The notes under the pieces are model-generated. The model searched no databases. It saw only the letters and a program-made list of their open reading frames with translations, and was not told where the DNA came from. Of a DNA stretch of 64,000 nt, positions 1-11,601 are shown piece by piece. The first letter of the stretch is position 1, and the number at the start of each line of letters is the position of its first letter. A program made the position numbers and the translations under genes. This DNA is from Sorghum bicolor (lineage: Eukaryota > Streptophyta > Magnoliopsida > Poales > Poaceae), in contig NC_012879.2 in NCBI RefSeq assembly GCF_000003195.3, forward strand, positions 41,112,338 through 41,176,337, written 5' to 3'.

Positions 1-546
1 GAGGGTATTTATTCTTGATGGTCACCGCATTTAGGGGACGATAGTCCACACACATGCGCAAAGATTGATCCTTCTTCTTCACAAAGATAGCCGGACAACC
101 CCAAGGAGAAGAACTAGGACGAATAAGACCCTTCTTCAACAACTCATTTAGTTGGGTTTTAAGCTCAGCTAATTCATTGGGTGGCATTCTATAAGGTCTT
201 CTAGAGATAGGAGCGGTACCTAGAATCAACTCAATCTTGAACTCCACATCCCGATCCGGAGGAAGCCCGGGTAAATCATCAGGAAAAACATCCGGAAACT
301 CACACACCACCGGAATATCTTGAATAGCCTTAGATGTAACTGCATTCACAGTGTTACGGATTTGAATATCCTGAGGAAGTTGCACTAGAAATGCCTCCTT
401 GGTGTTTGGGTCTTTCAACATCACTACACGAGTGGTGGTGTCGATCAGAACTCCATTACCACTCATCCACTTCATCCCCAGAATTACATCTATGCCCACA
501 CCGGGTAGGACAACCAAATCAGCAAGAAACTGATGGCCTCCTATTT
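1..546 (-). pseudogene. pol: Element A pol: end of protease and start of reverse transcriptase (partial)
   Basis: The minus-strand reading is open from about 546 to the window edge. It gives the protease tail (around '[13 protein letters not shown]'), the linker before RT, and RT block 1 with '[17 protein letters not shown]' and '[14 protein letters not shown]', typical of chromovirus RT. It is in a different frame from the gag-protease ORF, which stops at 547. The shift falls next to a run of five G on the minus strand (550-554), so a one-base length change there is the simplest explanation. The catalytic YxDD lies outside the window. Homology is clear; activity is unlikely in this copy because of the break. 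Confidence 0.8.
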
Positions 547-1818
547 CTAGAGTTGCCCCCAAACCACTTGATTGGTGGAAATATCATTTCCCACAGCACT
601 AATACAATAACTGCCCTTATCAAGTGTAATTGCCTTGATATTATGCTTAGACACAAATTCAGAACTCACAAAAGAATGCGATGCTCCTGAATCAAAAAGC
701 ACCAGTGCATCATGTTGATTAACCAGAAACTTACAAGCCGTGACTACCTCACCAGCAGGGATTGCTTCCACAGTGGTGTAGTGAACACGCCCCTGACGGA
801 CGTTCCCTTGGTTGCCCTTCTTCGGCGGGTAAGGACAGTTGCTCTGCCAATGCCCGGTCAGATTGCAGTTCCAGCACGGACGGTTGGCAGGCGGAGTCTT
901 GGCATAGTTGGGACCCGTGTTGCCCCTAGGAAGAGCAATAGAGTATCCCTTGCGAAAACCCATCTTGGCCTGATTCTTCTTCACTGGAGGGCGGTACCTT
1001 TGATTCGGCGTTGGAGCACGGAACGGTGGCTTAGCTGCCACTGGAGCCTTGGACTGAGATGACCTAGCCCCAGCCTCAAAAGCCCTCTTGCGAGTCTTGG
1101 TTGCAGTGTACACAGTGTTATAGTTCTCTTGAGTGAGAGCATCACTGAAAAACTCATTGAAAGTTGCACACTTAGTGCGGCCCATAGTCTTCAGCAATTT
1201 GGGGCCCAAACCCCGCTTGAAACTAGCAATCTTTTTCGTCTCTGTGTTCACAAACTCAGGAGCATACCTAGACAAATGATTGAAAGCATGCAAATATTCC
1301 TTCAAAGTCCTGTTGCCCTGAGTTAACTGCATGAACTCAGTATGCTTCATCTCCATAACACCAGGAGGAATGAAATGCCCTTTAAAAGCATCATGGAAAA
1401 GATTCCATTCAAGCACGGTGTCGGCTGGAAGAGCTTCCCGATACTGATTCCACCAGATGCCTGCTGGGCCCTGTAGTTGATGAGCTGCATACTCTGCCTT
1501 CAAACCTTCAGTCAACCGAAGCAAGCGGAACTTTTGTTCCACCGTGTTCAGCCATTCTTCAGCTTGAAGGGGTTCTTCAGCTTCTCTGAAAGGTGGGGGC
1601 TTCGTATCCATGAAGTCCTTGAAGCTACTGTACTGGTTAGGAGCAGGACCTTCGTGTGCATTACGACCACCCGGATTTGCCATCCGATTGATGGTCTCGG
1701 TGAGCATCCTCTGATTTTCCACCATCATTTGCATTAACTCAGCAGGATTGGGTGGTGGAGGAGGAGGTGGTGGATTCATGTTTGCACGCTGTTCCGCACC
1801 TTGGGTGCCACGAGACAT
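547..1818 (-). pseudogene. gag: Element A gag with CCHC zinc knuckle and start of protease
   Basis: The structural gag protein of element A would form the virus-like particle. The chosen start is the ATG at 1818-1816 ('MSRGTQGAEQ'), followed by a proline run and 'PAELMQMMVENQRM'; the open frame extends upstream to 1995 without family support. The middle holds a retrotransposon gag domain ('PLQAEEWLNTVEQKF', 'LQGPAGIWWNQYREAL', 'QGNRTLKEYLHAFNHLSRYAP'). Then come a basic stretch, a CCHC knuckle ('CWNCNLTGHWQSNCPYP') and a retropepsin active site ('LFDSGASHSFVS'). The ORF ends at a TAG at 547-549, inside the protease, where the frame changes. The frame is otherwise intact, so decay is recent. 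The 361 bases between this ATG and the upstream ORF show nothing recognisable. Confidence 0.85.
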
Positions 1819-2179
1819 CTGTAAAGACACAGTCAGTGAGTATTGATGATGACAAGATTTGCCGCAGAAGAACTTGTATTTATGCCTGAAAGTATTCGAG
1901 AGAATAGCTTTACAGAAAAGGCACAATAATTCAATTCCACAAAACAACATCACCAATCCAACACATGACAGAGATATCCGCAATATGCACCACAACGGGA
2001 AACATCATCATAACATAACAAACATGTTAAGATTGCACATTGGGTCCACAAAGTTATTACATCATCACAGTACATGCCATGAGTCAAGGTCAAAGTTTCG
2101 GATTACAACATGGTTACAAAAGCACCACGGCCGACTAGCATACTGCAAAAGATCCTCACACAACACTACCCACTACTCC

Positions 2180-3264
2180 CTACACTCCAGGCTCGTCGTC
2201 CGAGTCAGCGTCGAAGATCGCCTCTACATCCTCATCGCTAACCGGCTCAAGCTCCTCGTCCTCCACGTCCTCGTGCAAAGGTGGTGCAGCCGCTGCTGGT
2301 CCATCAACCTCCATACCATCATCATCGGCCACAATCACCTGAGGTCCCACCTCTGGATACACAGGTATAGGGCGAGGAATAGGGTGTAGCAAGTTGTTGA
2401 GACGGTGAATCTCCACAAGACCAGCCTCATCTGATCCTGCAGATAGTTCTCCCGCTCAAGCGACTGAACTCGGTGCATCTCCCATGCTTGGCGCCTGTTC
2501 TCCGACACACGGAGTGCAGTATCCCTCTCACGGGTGAGCTGCACCAAGCGCTCCTGTAAGGTCTCCCTCTCTCTAGCTAACTGGCTCATCTGATCCTGCT
2601 TATGATCTCTCTCCCTAATGGCCTTCACCCACTGCTGCCTACGGTACTCCGCAATGCCTTCCCAGTCATTGCGGTCCTTCTGAGCTTGCTCCAGGAGTCT
2701 AGCTTGCTTGCGAAACTTGCGAGCACGCTTCTCAGCCTTCCGCTGCATCTCCTAGGCCCTGCGAACAGCCACCATCACCTATGCATAGGTGCCCTCTCGC
2801 TGACTAATCAGCTTGAGCACAGCCATCATAGCACTCATAGCAGGACTAGAACTCTCAGCTCTCTCTCCCCTGCCTCGAACGAAAGCACAACTGTCAGCCT
2901 GTTTCCACTCCGCTGCTGCTGGGTCAGCACTGGGAATGGAGGCCGCTGGTCCTCCCGTCAGCTCATCACCACACCTCTGACAGATATCGAGCAGGATAGT
3001 CTGGGCTGCAACCTGAGCTGCCTCCCAAGGAGTCTGCCCATCTGAGCTACAAGTCCAGCCTGTCCATGCCGGCTTGTCCCCATGTGGAGGGACAACTCCC
3101 TGCACAGCAAACTACTGAATCCCTCCTGTGCTCTCCATCTCCCACCAAGAATACTGAGGTGGCTCAGTATACCCAACAGTCCGTAACACCCTCTAGAGTA
3201 GGGTAGGAGTACCAAACTCGTGCAAGAAAGTGTCACTGGGACGGGGTGAAGCGGGTGCGTCCAT
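2180..3264 (-). pseudogene. Element A pre-gag ORF (orf0-like), broken by stops
   Basis: A reading frame upstream of gag starts at the ATG at 3264-3262 ('MDAPASPRPSDTF') and can be followed with stops and a frame change to 2180. The N-terminal part contains 'PPQYSWWEME' and 'DKPAWTGW'. The middle contains 'PWEAAQVAAQTILLDICQRCGDE' (two overlapping pieces). The C-terminal half is a long charged coiled coil ('RERETLQERLVQLTRERD') ending in an acidic tail ('EDVEDEELEPVSDEDVE'). The same ORF is present twice in fragments of element C on the plus strand (24003 and 42005, continued at 43619), so it is a family feature and not chance. An extra ORF before gag is described for RIRE3/RIRE8-type elements; its function is unknown to me. 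Here it is interrupted by at least three stops. Confidence 0.7.
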
Positions 3265-4066
3265 CTGTGGAAAGGAATAGGAATACCATAGGTAAAAGAG
3301 GATTAGTTTAAGCAACATTTGTTTAATTAAAAGGGGCGACATTGTAAGGGAAGAAGTAGACAGAATGTATGTATGAATGCGACATGATGCATGCACGAAC
3401 CATACGTCCTCACAAACTTAGAAAATTAATATTCTAACGGATATACGGTGGCATACATTCGTCTCTCGATACGATAACTATCGGTTTACACGTGCGCTGT
3501 TAGAGTACCTACAGAAAACTTCATTTCAGCCCAACAGCTCCCAATGAATCACTCAAGAAAGCAGTAAACTAAGTGCACATTGCTTGGACATGCCCAACAA
3601 GCACAAACAATGACACCACAACTACCCGAGAAATTAAATGCTCTCCAATTAAGTTTCTTTCGTGGTTCCATGGTTTCGACATGTAACCACTCCAGAAAAC
3701 CACCGCGAACACTCCCCTAGACCGCCGTTTGGACGATCATGCTCTCACAGCTCACACTTACCAGGGCGTAGGTGCGACGTTGCATAATTTAAATCTAGCG
3801 ACATATGTGGCTAATTCACATATGAAGGCTACCTCTACCATTAGACCACAGGGTAGCATAGTGCAGTCATCACACATCCATACCTGAGTACTGCCGGAGA
3901 TGCATAAATAAAACCCCCCAAGTCAGTACTTAAATAGCCACCTATAGTCCTTATGTGGGCAAGGAGGATTCGACCACTGGCATAACTTAATTATTTATTT
4001 TACACCATTTTATTTAAAAATTCTTTTGTTTTAAATACACAAACGCTGCATTTATAATGCTGAACT
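3265..4066 (-). other. Element A untranslated leader
   Basis: About 800 bases between the primer binding site and the pre-gag ORF with no coding signal. The sequence matches the C leader (23234-24002) and its second copy (41386-42004) in reverse complement, which confirms it as retroelement leader. Packaging or translation signals may lie here but none can be identified by eye. Confidence 0.75.
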
Positions 4067-4079
4067 TGCTCTGATGCCA
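4067..4079 (-). other. Element A primer binding site (initiator Met tRNA type)
   Basis: On the minus strand the LTR end TGTGACA is followed, after two bases, by TGGCATCAGAGCA, close to the plant consensus TGGTATCAGAGC complementary to the 3' end of initiator Met tRNA. This fixes both the strand of element A and the inner LTR edge. Confidence 0.8.
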
Positions 4080-4081
4080 GC

Positions 4082-7000
4082 TGTCACAGAACCGACCAAA
4101 TTATAAGAGTTCAAGTGCAGAAACGATCGCCAAGCAATCAAGTTTCCAAACCTGAGCCCATATAATCCCGGTAGTCAATTGAAATCACGAAGGACTTCAA
4201 ACCAACTCGCAACAAACCAATATCGTAATAGTTCAACATAAACACAGCGAATGTTACAGCTATTCATTGCCGTCGAAGTGGCACCACATCGGAGTCATTA
4301 AGTTATTACAACCCAAGTTCGAAGTAGCAGAAGCAAAATAGTTACACACACTTGATCAAAGTTCAGTTCACAAGTTCTTGTTACTGCCAGAGTCTACACC
4401 ATCCTTTCAAAAGCATCAGAGACGAGATTGTTAGAGAACCGTGCCCAACGGTTAGTCCTCATCCCCAGCGGGATGGTGACAGGTCTTGCAGAAGCCGTCA
4501 TAAAAGATGTCATCTGCAACAGGTGGGAATAAACCCTGAGTACGGGAATGTACTCAGCTAGACTTACCCGTCTAGTAGAACATAAAAGACACCAAGGATC
4601 ATGCAAGGCTACATATCAAGTGGAGCTGGTTGACTCACCTTTTGCCAAAAGCTTAACTCACAACTAAGTTATTTTGAGAGCATCATATTTAATTATCATC
4701 AACCTACCACTAGATTATCACCTATACTACCACACATCACTAGATTATTACAACAATAATAACCATATCAAATTCATCATATGTTCTTCTTGCTATCATC
4801 ATTGTCATGAACCAAGTTCATTAGTGAATGCTACGTTTGCCGCTGCTCTGTCAAGTTCTCACTAACCGGGAGAGATGGCGATTCGAATCAAATTCCTATC
4901 CAGCTGGAGGGTTATTCCTAGCACTCACCCAAGCATCCCCTGCCGGATAGCCAACGGGTCACCTTTGGTACAACTCAGGAATCGCGGCTCCGATCAGCGC
5001 CGCACTCCCAGGGCTACCACTCTGCCAGGGAGGTCAGGAATTTTAACTCACCTGCCTTTGGGCTTACGCCAATGGTCCCCCGCACACCGCACTTCCTCCG
5101 GTAGTGCGCACTTTATACTTGCCGGTCTTCCGGCCTGAGTCATACTACTCGGCTTCGCGGTCGGAACGAGTTATCCGGCCAACTAAGTGTTAGGCATGCG
5201 TTCAACATGACAAGAGGACGTACAACGATCGGTCCTTAGCTGCCACAGACGGAGTTACTACAAACTTGCAAAACTCCGCCCGGCTTAAGTCAATTTAATC
5301 AGGTTCCATCCACGATAGCACATATAGACCATCGTGATCAGACATAGCCCTATATCGCGCAGGTGACAGGATATCACCCGACTTCTACCGATTAAAGCAT
5401 GGCTAAGCTGCTACTCGATCCTATCTCTACAACCAGGGTATGGTGAATTATCTGGACAAGGATAGAGTAAAATGCAGCAAGGGTTTCATCACAACTCCTA
5501 TACGTAATGCATCAATAGATATAACATATTAATTAAACTTTTGAAAGTAAAGGGAGACTTAGAATGCTCCGGGGCTTGCCTTTCACGAACGACGCCGGCT
5601 CGTGATTCGGGCACTCAACTTCTTCTTCTGGCTCCTCAAGTCCGGCTTGCTGGACCTCCACCTCTTGGCTGCCCTCCTGACCTTCGGGATTCGCCTGCAG
5701 CTCGTAGGAGGCTGTCGCGTCCGATGCACCTATTGCATGCTCGAAGAATAAGAAGATGCACATGCTAAAGATGAATGCTTAATAACACAAGCAACTCACT
5801 GGACCCTCATTTACGGAGCAAAAGTTATACAAGCTCACACAAGTAAACAAGATAGCTTAGCCCCAAAACCTACCATGATACTAAATCAGCAAGCAACACG
5901 AAACAGGAGTAACCTGGTAAATAAATCATAACTAATGATAGACAGATCCAACAAACACAAATAAAGAAATTCTGGAAAGCTTATGAAATTGTCTACAAAT
6001 CATCTTTAAACATCACAGCATGATTCATATATTAAACCAGTCATTTAAACAAGGTTCCAGGTTCTGTCCCAGAAAAACAGAGAGCACCTATTTCTGGAAC
6101 CCAACTTGGAACAGCCATAACTCTTAAACTATTGGAGCCAAATGACAAGCATAACATACATATCAAATCTGCATTACTCCAAAAATCATGAAATATTTAC
6201 CACAGCACTCTAATATCATACAGAGACTACCATAAAATTTTCAGAGTAAACTAAGCAGTATAACCAGAGATATGAATTTATCCATGAATAACAAGATTAA
6301 ATACTTAATAAATATTTTCCCAGAAAACATGGTTCATTTTATATTTTTATTTAAAACTAGCCATCTCAAGGAATACCACAAAATTGGTTTCACAATTTTT
6401 GGATCTCAGAAACAGGAGATATGATTTTTGCAAGAAAGCCAAAAATCAGGATTTTGAATAAAAGAAAAGGAGGGAAAGAGGTGACACTGACAGTGGACCC
6501 CATCTGTCGGGTCCTTCTTCCTCGCGGCCGAGGCGACTTTCGCCGGCGATTTCTCCGCAACGGCGAGGTCTCCGGCCAAACCAAGGGCACCAACGTGATC
6601 CCCAAACCCTAGCGACTCGATTGACCCCCTTTTCCCCACGGCGGAGCCACCGGAAGGGGCTCACCGTCGACGATGGCGGCTCGGCGGAGGTGCTCGGCAT
6701 TACGCCGGAGCCCTCAGGCCGGTAGAGCGCAACCTAAGGCTTTCTACAGCACCAGCGGACTACGGCGAAGCTTCCTAGGTACGCGGCTTGGCTTGGATTC
6801 TCGTGGAACACGCTGGCCACGAGAGCACCCATCTCCGGCGGAAGCACGGCGGCGCTGCGCACCGTGTCCGGCGACGGAGAGCTTGGTAGAGCGTCCACCA
6901 AGTGGCGCAAAAGCTTGCTAAGAACCTAAGCTACCTCTAGGACCTAACCAGAGACGACGAGAGGCTTCACAGGGCTCGGCATTGAGTTCGCCGGAGAAAA

Positions 7001-8070
7001 CGGTCACGGCGACCCGATTTGGGGGAAGAAGGAAATGTCGGCTCACCGGTGGGTTTCTCGGCGAGTTAGAGGGTGGAGATTGGAGAGCGGTTCACGGCAG
7101 AGCTTTGGGTGAAGTTTGGTGGGCAATGGCGCAGCAGGGAACGCGTGCGAGCTCGCCGGAGTAAGCTCGCTGAGGAGAGCTCTCGGCGGCTGCGTTTCTG
7201 GCGAGCAGGGCGAGGGAGAGCGAAGTGGACGCGTCCACTCTGCGCGGGCGACGCCGTGGAGGTCATGCACGTGATGGAAGCTGACAGGCGGGGCCAGGAA
7301 CGGCGTACGGGCGCCAAATGTCGACGGAGCTCTGCCGCCGGTTGGCCACGTCGACGAGCTCGACTTCGATTCAGAAGAAACGTTGACAGTCTGACAGAGC
7401 AACTTCACCGATGATTATCTCCCAAACCAGACCGATTTAGAAGATGATGCAGTTGACAAAGTTGGAGTTCCAATCGAGTTCTACAACTTTGTCAACTAGA
7501 GCAAAGGCCAGATTGGCGGGATTGAGAGATATAGAGTTTTCAAAATCGATCGAGCAAAGTGGTTTCGTTCCAAGACTTAGAAAATTTTCTAAGTGTTGGA
7601 AACAGCCCCAAATCTGCCTTGTGGTTCACTTTTGAGCTATTTGTGATCATTTTCATGAGATGGCCATAAAACAACTTTTGTTCCTTATAAAATTTGCTAC
7701 AACTTTGCTGTAGGAAGTTTTGACATGCAAATATTTTATGAAACACTTTTTAAAAGCCTAAGCAAAAGAGGTTTCTAGGGCCTATTTGCACAAACATGAC
7801 TTCAAGGCATATTTTGGAGGAGTGATCAACATGAACATTGTTCCCAAGGTTAAGTTAAGCATAGATAAACTAATTACCAAAGCATTGAGCACAAACACAA
7901 GCATGGTTCACTCAAACATAAGCATAGGAAGCCTATTTAAGCAATTTAAAACACATTTTTGCATAGAATGACATGGCTCAAGAGAGATGATGATCATGAT
8001 ATGCTTTGAGTAGATGATGATGCTCATGCTATGCACATGATTGATGCAACCATAACACTGGGGTGTTACA
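4082..8070 (-). repeat. Element A 5' LTR (3989 bp)
   Basis: The plus-strand ends are TGTCACAG at 4082 and GGTGTTACA at 8070, i.e. TG...CA on the minus strand, next to the PBS at 4079. About 4 kb is very long for an LTR. The body is homologous to the plus-strand C LTR: for example the 5541-5620 stretch with 'CTCCGGGGCTTGCC' is the reverse complement of 17300-17345, and 4860-4960 matches the C LTR on both sides of the D insertion. The many short open frames within it, including a GC-rich stretch at 6480-7400, show no conserved coding signal. U3/R/U5 limits cannot be set from one copy. Confidence 0.85.
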
Positions 8071-9830
8071 TTGCGCAACAAGGACGCCAATGGAAGAATT
8101 GTAAAATGGGCCACGGAGTTGTGCCCTTTCTCGATGGATTTCTAGAGTCGCACAACCGTCAAATCATAGGCTCTAGCAGATTTCATCGTAGAATGGACCG
8201 ACCTCAACGCACCCCTAGCATAGGATACAACTGATCATTGGCAAATGTTTTTCGATGGGTCGTTAAATATCGATGGCGCTGGAGCAGGAATTTTCTTCGT
8301 ATCACCTAACACACAAACTTTGTTATGTCCTTAGGTTCCATTTCCCTGCGTCCAACAATGTGGCAAGAAAATGGATTTGTATTGCAAGGAGATCCGCAAA
8401 TTGGAAGCAAATTTTTATGGAATCGAGTACATACACGTGGTTCGGGATAAAAATTAAGCAGTAGATGCACTGTCAAAGATCGGATCATCCCAGGCTCAGA
8501 TCCCACAAGGCGTTTTCATTCAAGATCTTGTCAAGCCAAACGTCGGGGGTGACCTGGTTGAGAAGGGAAAAAGCAAGGCACTATTCGTCCATACCATCCA
8601 GAACACCCTGCCGACAACCAGCAGCGCTGATTGGCGTACGCCCTTCATTAGATACCTTAAAGACGGTATTGGTCTCCAAGATAAGACAGAGAACAAACGC
8701 CTTATCCGGTGATCTAGAAATTACTTACTGACCGACGGTCGACTCATGCGCAAGAACGCCAACACGGAAATCTTGCTGAAGTGCTTTACCCAGGACAATG
8801 GTGTCAAACTCTTAGAAGACATACATGCTGGATCCTGCACCACCCGACTTCTTGGACGCTGGTCGGAAAGGCTTTCCGAGAAGGTTTTTATTGGCCATCC
8901 ACGGTGGCTAACACCGAGAAGCTAGTTCGACACTGCAAAGGCTGCCAATTCTTCACCAAAAGGACCCACGTCCCGGCTCACAAAATCTAGACAATACCAG
9001 CGTCTTGGCCGTTCGCTTGTTGGGGCCTAGACATGATCGGGCAGTTCAAGCCTGCTCCCGGTAACTTCAAGTTTGTGTTCGTGCTGGTCGACAAGTTCTC
9101 TATGTGGATCAAGTACATGCCATTGGTAAAGGCAACTTCAGAAAAAAGCTGTCGAATTCCTCAATCAGATCATACATCATTTCAGGATCCCTAACAGTAT
9201 AATCACGGATTTGAGGACTCAGTTCACCGGCACTGTATTCTGAGACTTCTACGATGACAGAGGCATAGCTGTAAAGTATGTGTCGGTAGCCTATCCCAGA
9301 GCCAACGGATAGGTCGAGCGAGCTAATGGTATGATTTTGGACGCCGTAAAAAAGAGATTGTACAAAGAAAACGACAAAGCAGCGGGAAGATGGATGAAAG
9401 AACTGCCAGCCATGGTCTGGGGTCTCTGAACGCAACCTAGTCGGAACACGGGCGTATCCCCTTACTTCATGATATAAAGTTCAGATCTCCAAGGGTCGAG
9501 CGTTTCGATCAATTTTCAGCAGACAAGACCAGAGAAGTTGAAATCAATTGCATAGAGGAAAAACGGCTAGATTCCTACATCTGAACAGCCAAGTACCTTG
9601 ATGTCTTATGACGATACTATAATAGGAACATCAAGGAGCGCTCTTTTGTGGTCGGTGATTTGGTACTGAAGTGGAAGACAAGCCAGGAAGGGATGCACAA
9701 ACTATCCACGTCTTGGGAAGGACCCTTCATGGTCGTGGAAGTTACATGTCGCACTTCCTACAGACTGGCCTATCCGGATGGAACAAGCCTGCCTAACTCT
9801 GGGCACATAGACAAACTATGACATTTTTAT
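8071..9830 (+). pseudogene. pol: Element B pol remnant: RNase H and integrase
   Basis: A degenerate polyprotein can be followed through several frames. It starts with the end of the first RNase H ('ANGRIVKWATELCPF'), then a second RNase H start ('MFFDGSLNIDGAGAGIFFVSP'), which is the Tat-lineage dual RNase H arrangement. The integrase zinc-finger half follows ('EKLVRHCKGCQFFTKRTHVPAHK', about 8900-8990). Next comes the integrase core ('WGLDMIGQFKPAPGNFKF', about 9025; 'IITDLRTQFTG', about 9195; 'YPRANG-VERANG', about 9290), where the second catalytic region reads TDL. It ends near 'HIDKLRHFYP', the usual polyprotein end. Multiple stops and shifts, and shortened RNase H core sequence, make it non-functional. 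Confidence 0.85.
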
Positions 9831-10239
9831 CCTTAGACCAGTGCATCTCACATTTATTCTTTCCTTATGATTAATAACAAGTGTTGGTATTTTGTTCCAT
9901 ATTTCTTATATGCAAAACATCCGACAAGTATGATCTTTTCTATTCTCGACACCAAAGTTTAAGTAAGAAAATCAAGTAGGGCAGCCGACAACTCTCACTC
10001 AGTGATACATCACTCTAACAAGTCATTCACAATGCTCAACCATGGTTTACAAATCATTCACATCTTCCTTTCACTCTAACAATTCATTCACATCTTCCTT
10101 TCACTCTCCAATATGCGGGAGCGTTCTTGGTTGAGCTGGTCTTTCTCCTTTCGAACGTGCTCCAACTCTTCCTCTAGACCTACAGTGGCAACAGTTATCT
10201 CAGTCAAAAGGAACAAGAAGAAGCACACAATGGCTGGCG
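9831..10239. other. Element B 3' untranslated spacer
   Basis: AT-rich sequence between the end of the pol remnant and the first antisense ORF. It contains a short direct repeat ('ATTCACATCTTCCTTTCACT', about 10056-10107). No coding signal on either strand. Confidence 0.5.
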
Positions 10240-11601
10240 TCAATCACTAATCTTACTTCTCTTTTCTCTGTCCTTGTCGGCTAGTCGCCGAGACAAATCG
10301 ACCATCTGCTCTTCTCGAGTAGCTCTATCCATAGCGACCTTCTCGGCCTCCAGCCAAAGTCGGTCCACCTCACCGGTCAGAGCCTTGTTCTCGGCCACGA
10401 TTCCTTCAATCTGGACGAAACATCTTTTACGATATTTCACCATCTTCATTACATCATGTGGATTTTCAACACACATACACATATGACAAGGTTATGACGA
10501 CACCTTTTATTTTCAAGTTAGGAAGGCACTTACCTTAACTTCACTAACAAGATGCTTGGCGGCTTGTTCTACTCTCTCCGCCTCCTCGACCTCCGTGATC
10601 TTCTCGTGGCCGGCCTAGTGATCCCCACGCTAACGCCAGACATAAATATGTTGGCACCCGTCGTGAGGATGCCCCTAGATCTCCTCCACCTCCTCCTCAG
10701 AGCCATCCTAGGCCTCCTCGCCTTGTGTGCTCCTTCCCACCATGGCTAAAGAAGTCATCAGCCCCCTCCCCCGGTTAGGAGCATCGGGCGGTGTCATCGG
10801 CTCGCCGGATGGCTCCTCCACATGAGCAGGGGAGGCAGCTTTGACCCCCACTTCTGCCACACTGCTCGGTGGGGGATGACTGCAGGGACCTCCTCCCTGG
10901 TTGGGAGGTCACAAGTTGTGCAGGGGCCTGCTCCATGGTGGCCTATTCCAACGGCCTCGAGCCCTCAACAGCGCTGGGGTCAACATACGAGGACGCACTA
11001 CAAGTTCATTCAACTAATCATAAATGTTTGAGTTCTAACATTATGGAAGAAACAGCTATCTTTTTTCTACTTATAGGTTGCAGCTCCTGTGCGACGTCGA
11101 AAAGACCTTGCGCCTGGCACGACCAGCCACCGCCATTGGTTGCGCCTAGTCTGCACGCACCTGCTTGTCGGTGGCCTGTGCAACGGGTGGATCTTCAGTG
11201 GGTTGTGAGTTGGGCACTGGGACCACCTCAGGGTGCCTACGTGATCTGCGGACCAAGTCTGGGGCCGCCTCCTCTTCCTCCTCCTTGTCATCAAGGACTC
11301 AAAGCAGCCACCGACGCTTCGGTGCTCGGCCACCCGAAGCTGAGCCTTTGCTGGACGAGGGCCCTTGGGCTGACCCTGTCGATGCTCCTCCTACTCAGGA
11401 CGGCCCTCCAGTCGCTGGTCTCTTGCCAGTGACTCTGTCATTGGTGGTCAGTACTGTTTGGCCATCATCTTCATCGCTGCTGGTGTATCGATAGCACTGA
11501 GCAGCGTTCTCCATGGGTGGGTCTACCCTCGTCGGGTGCTCCATGCCGGGCGCCAGTGACACGTACACTGATGCTCGGTCAATGTCTCCGATCTGTGACA
11601 C
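10240..11601 (-). pseudogene. Element B antisense ORF, linker and coiled-coil part (remnant)
   Basis: Three minus-strand pieces look like the continuation of the antisense gene that begins near 13749. They are an acidic piece at 11601-11395 ('YTSSDEDDGQTVLTTND'), a basic piece at 11333-11067 ('RRRKRRRPQ') and a coiled coil at 10482-10240 ('EVDRLWLEAEKVAMDRATREEQ'). The domain order (N-terminal domain, low-complexity linker, C-terminal coiled coil) is the same as in the intact antisense gene of element E. Exon borders could not be fixed here because the copy is degenerate, so the join to the upstream part is inference. Confidence 0.45.

Larger units (their letters stand above)
1..8070 (-). mobile_element. 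Element A: Ty3/gypsy, Tekay/Del-like chromovirus, 5' part only
   Basis: Read on the minus strand: 5' LTR (8070 to 4082), Met-tRNA-type primer binding site, leader, a pre-gag ORF, gag with a CCHC knuckle, protease and the start of reverse transcriptase. The rest lies off the left edge. The very long LTR, Met-type PBS and an extra ORF before gag recall the rice RIRE3/RIRE8 group (family knowledge from memory). The right end abuts the RNase H region of element B at 8071, so A was inserted into B. The target-site duplication cannot be checked because the other end is missing. Confidence 0.85.

Noticed and set aside
1859..2389. Plus-strand ORF of 176 codons
   Set aside because: Shadow of the acidic tail of the pre-gag ORF and the spacer before gag on the minus strand.
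4067..4079. Met-tRNA-like sequence as a tRNA gene
   Set aside because: Only about 13 bases complementary to a tRNA 3' end, beside an LTR; it is a primer binding site. The same holds for the other PBS sites.
6390..7414. Cluster of overlapping ORFs on both strands in the A LTR
   Set aside because: Explained by GC-rich sequence with few stops; no conserved protein and inside an LTR.
10869..11432. Plus-strand ORF of 187 codons
   Set aside because: Low-complexity composition and overlap with antisense coding pieces; no family resemblance.
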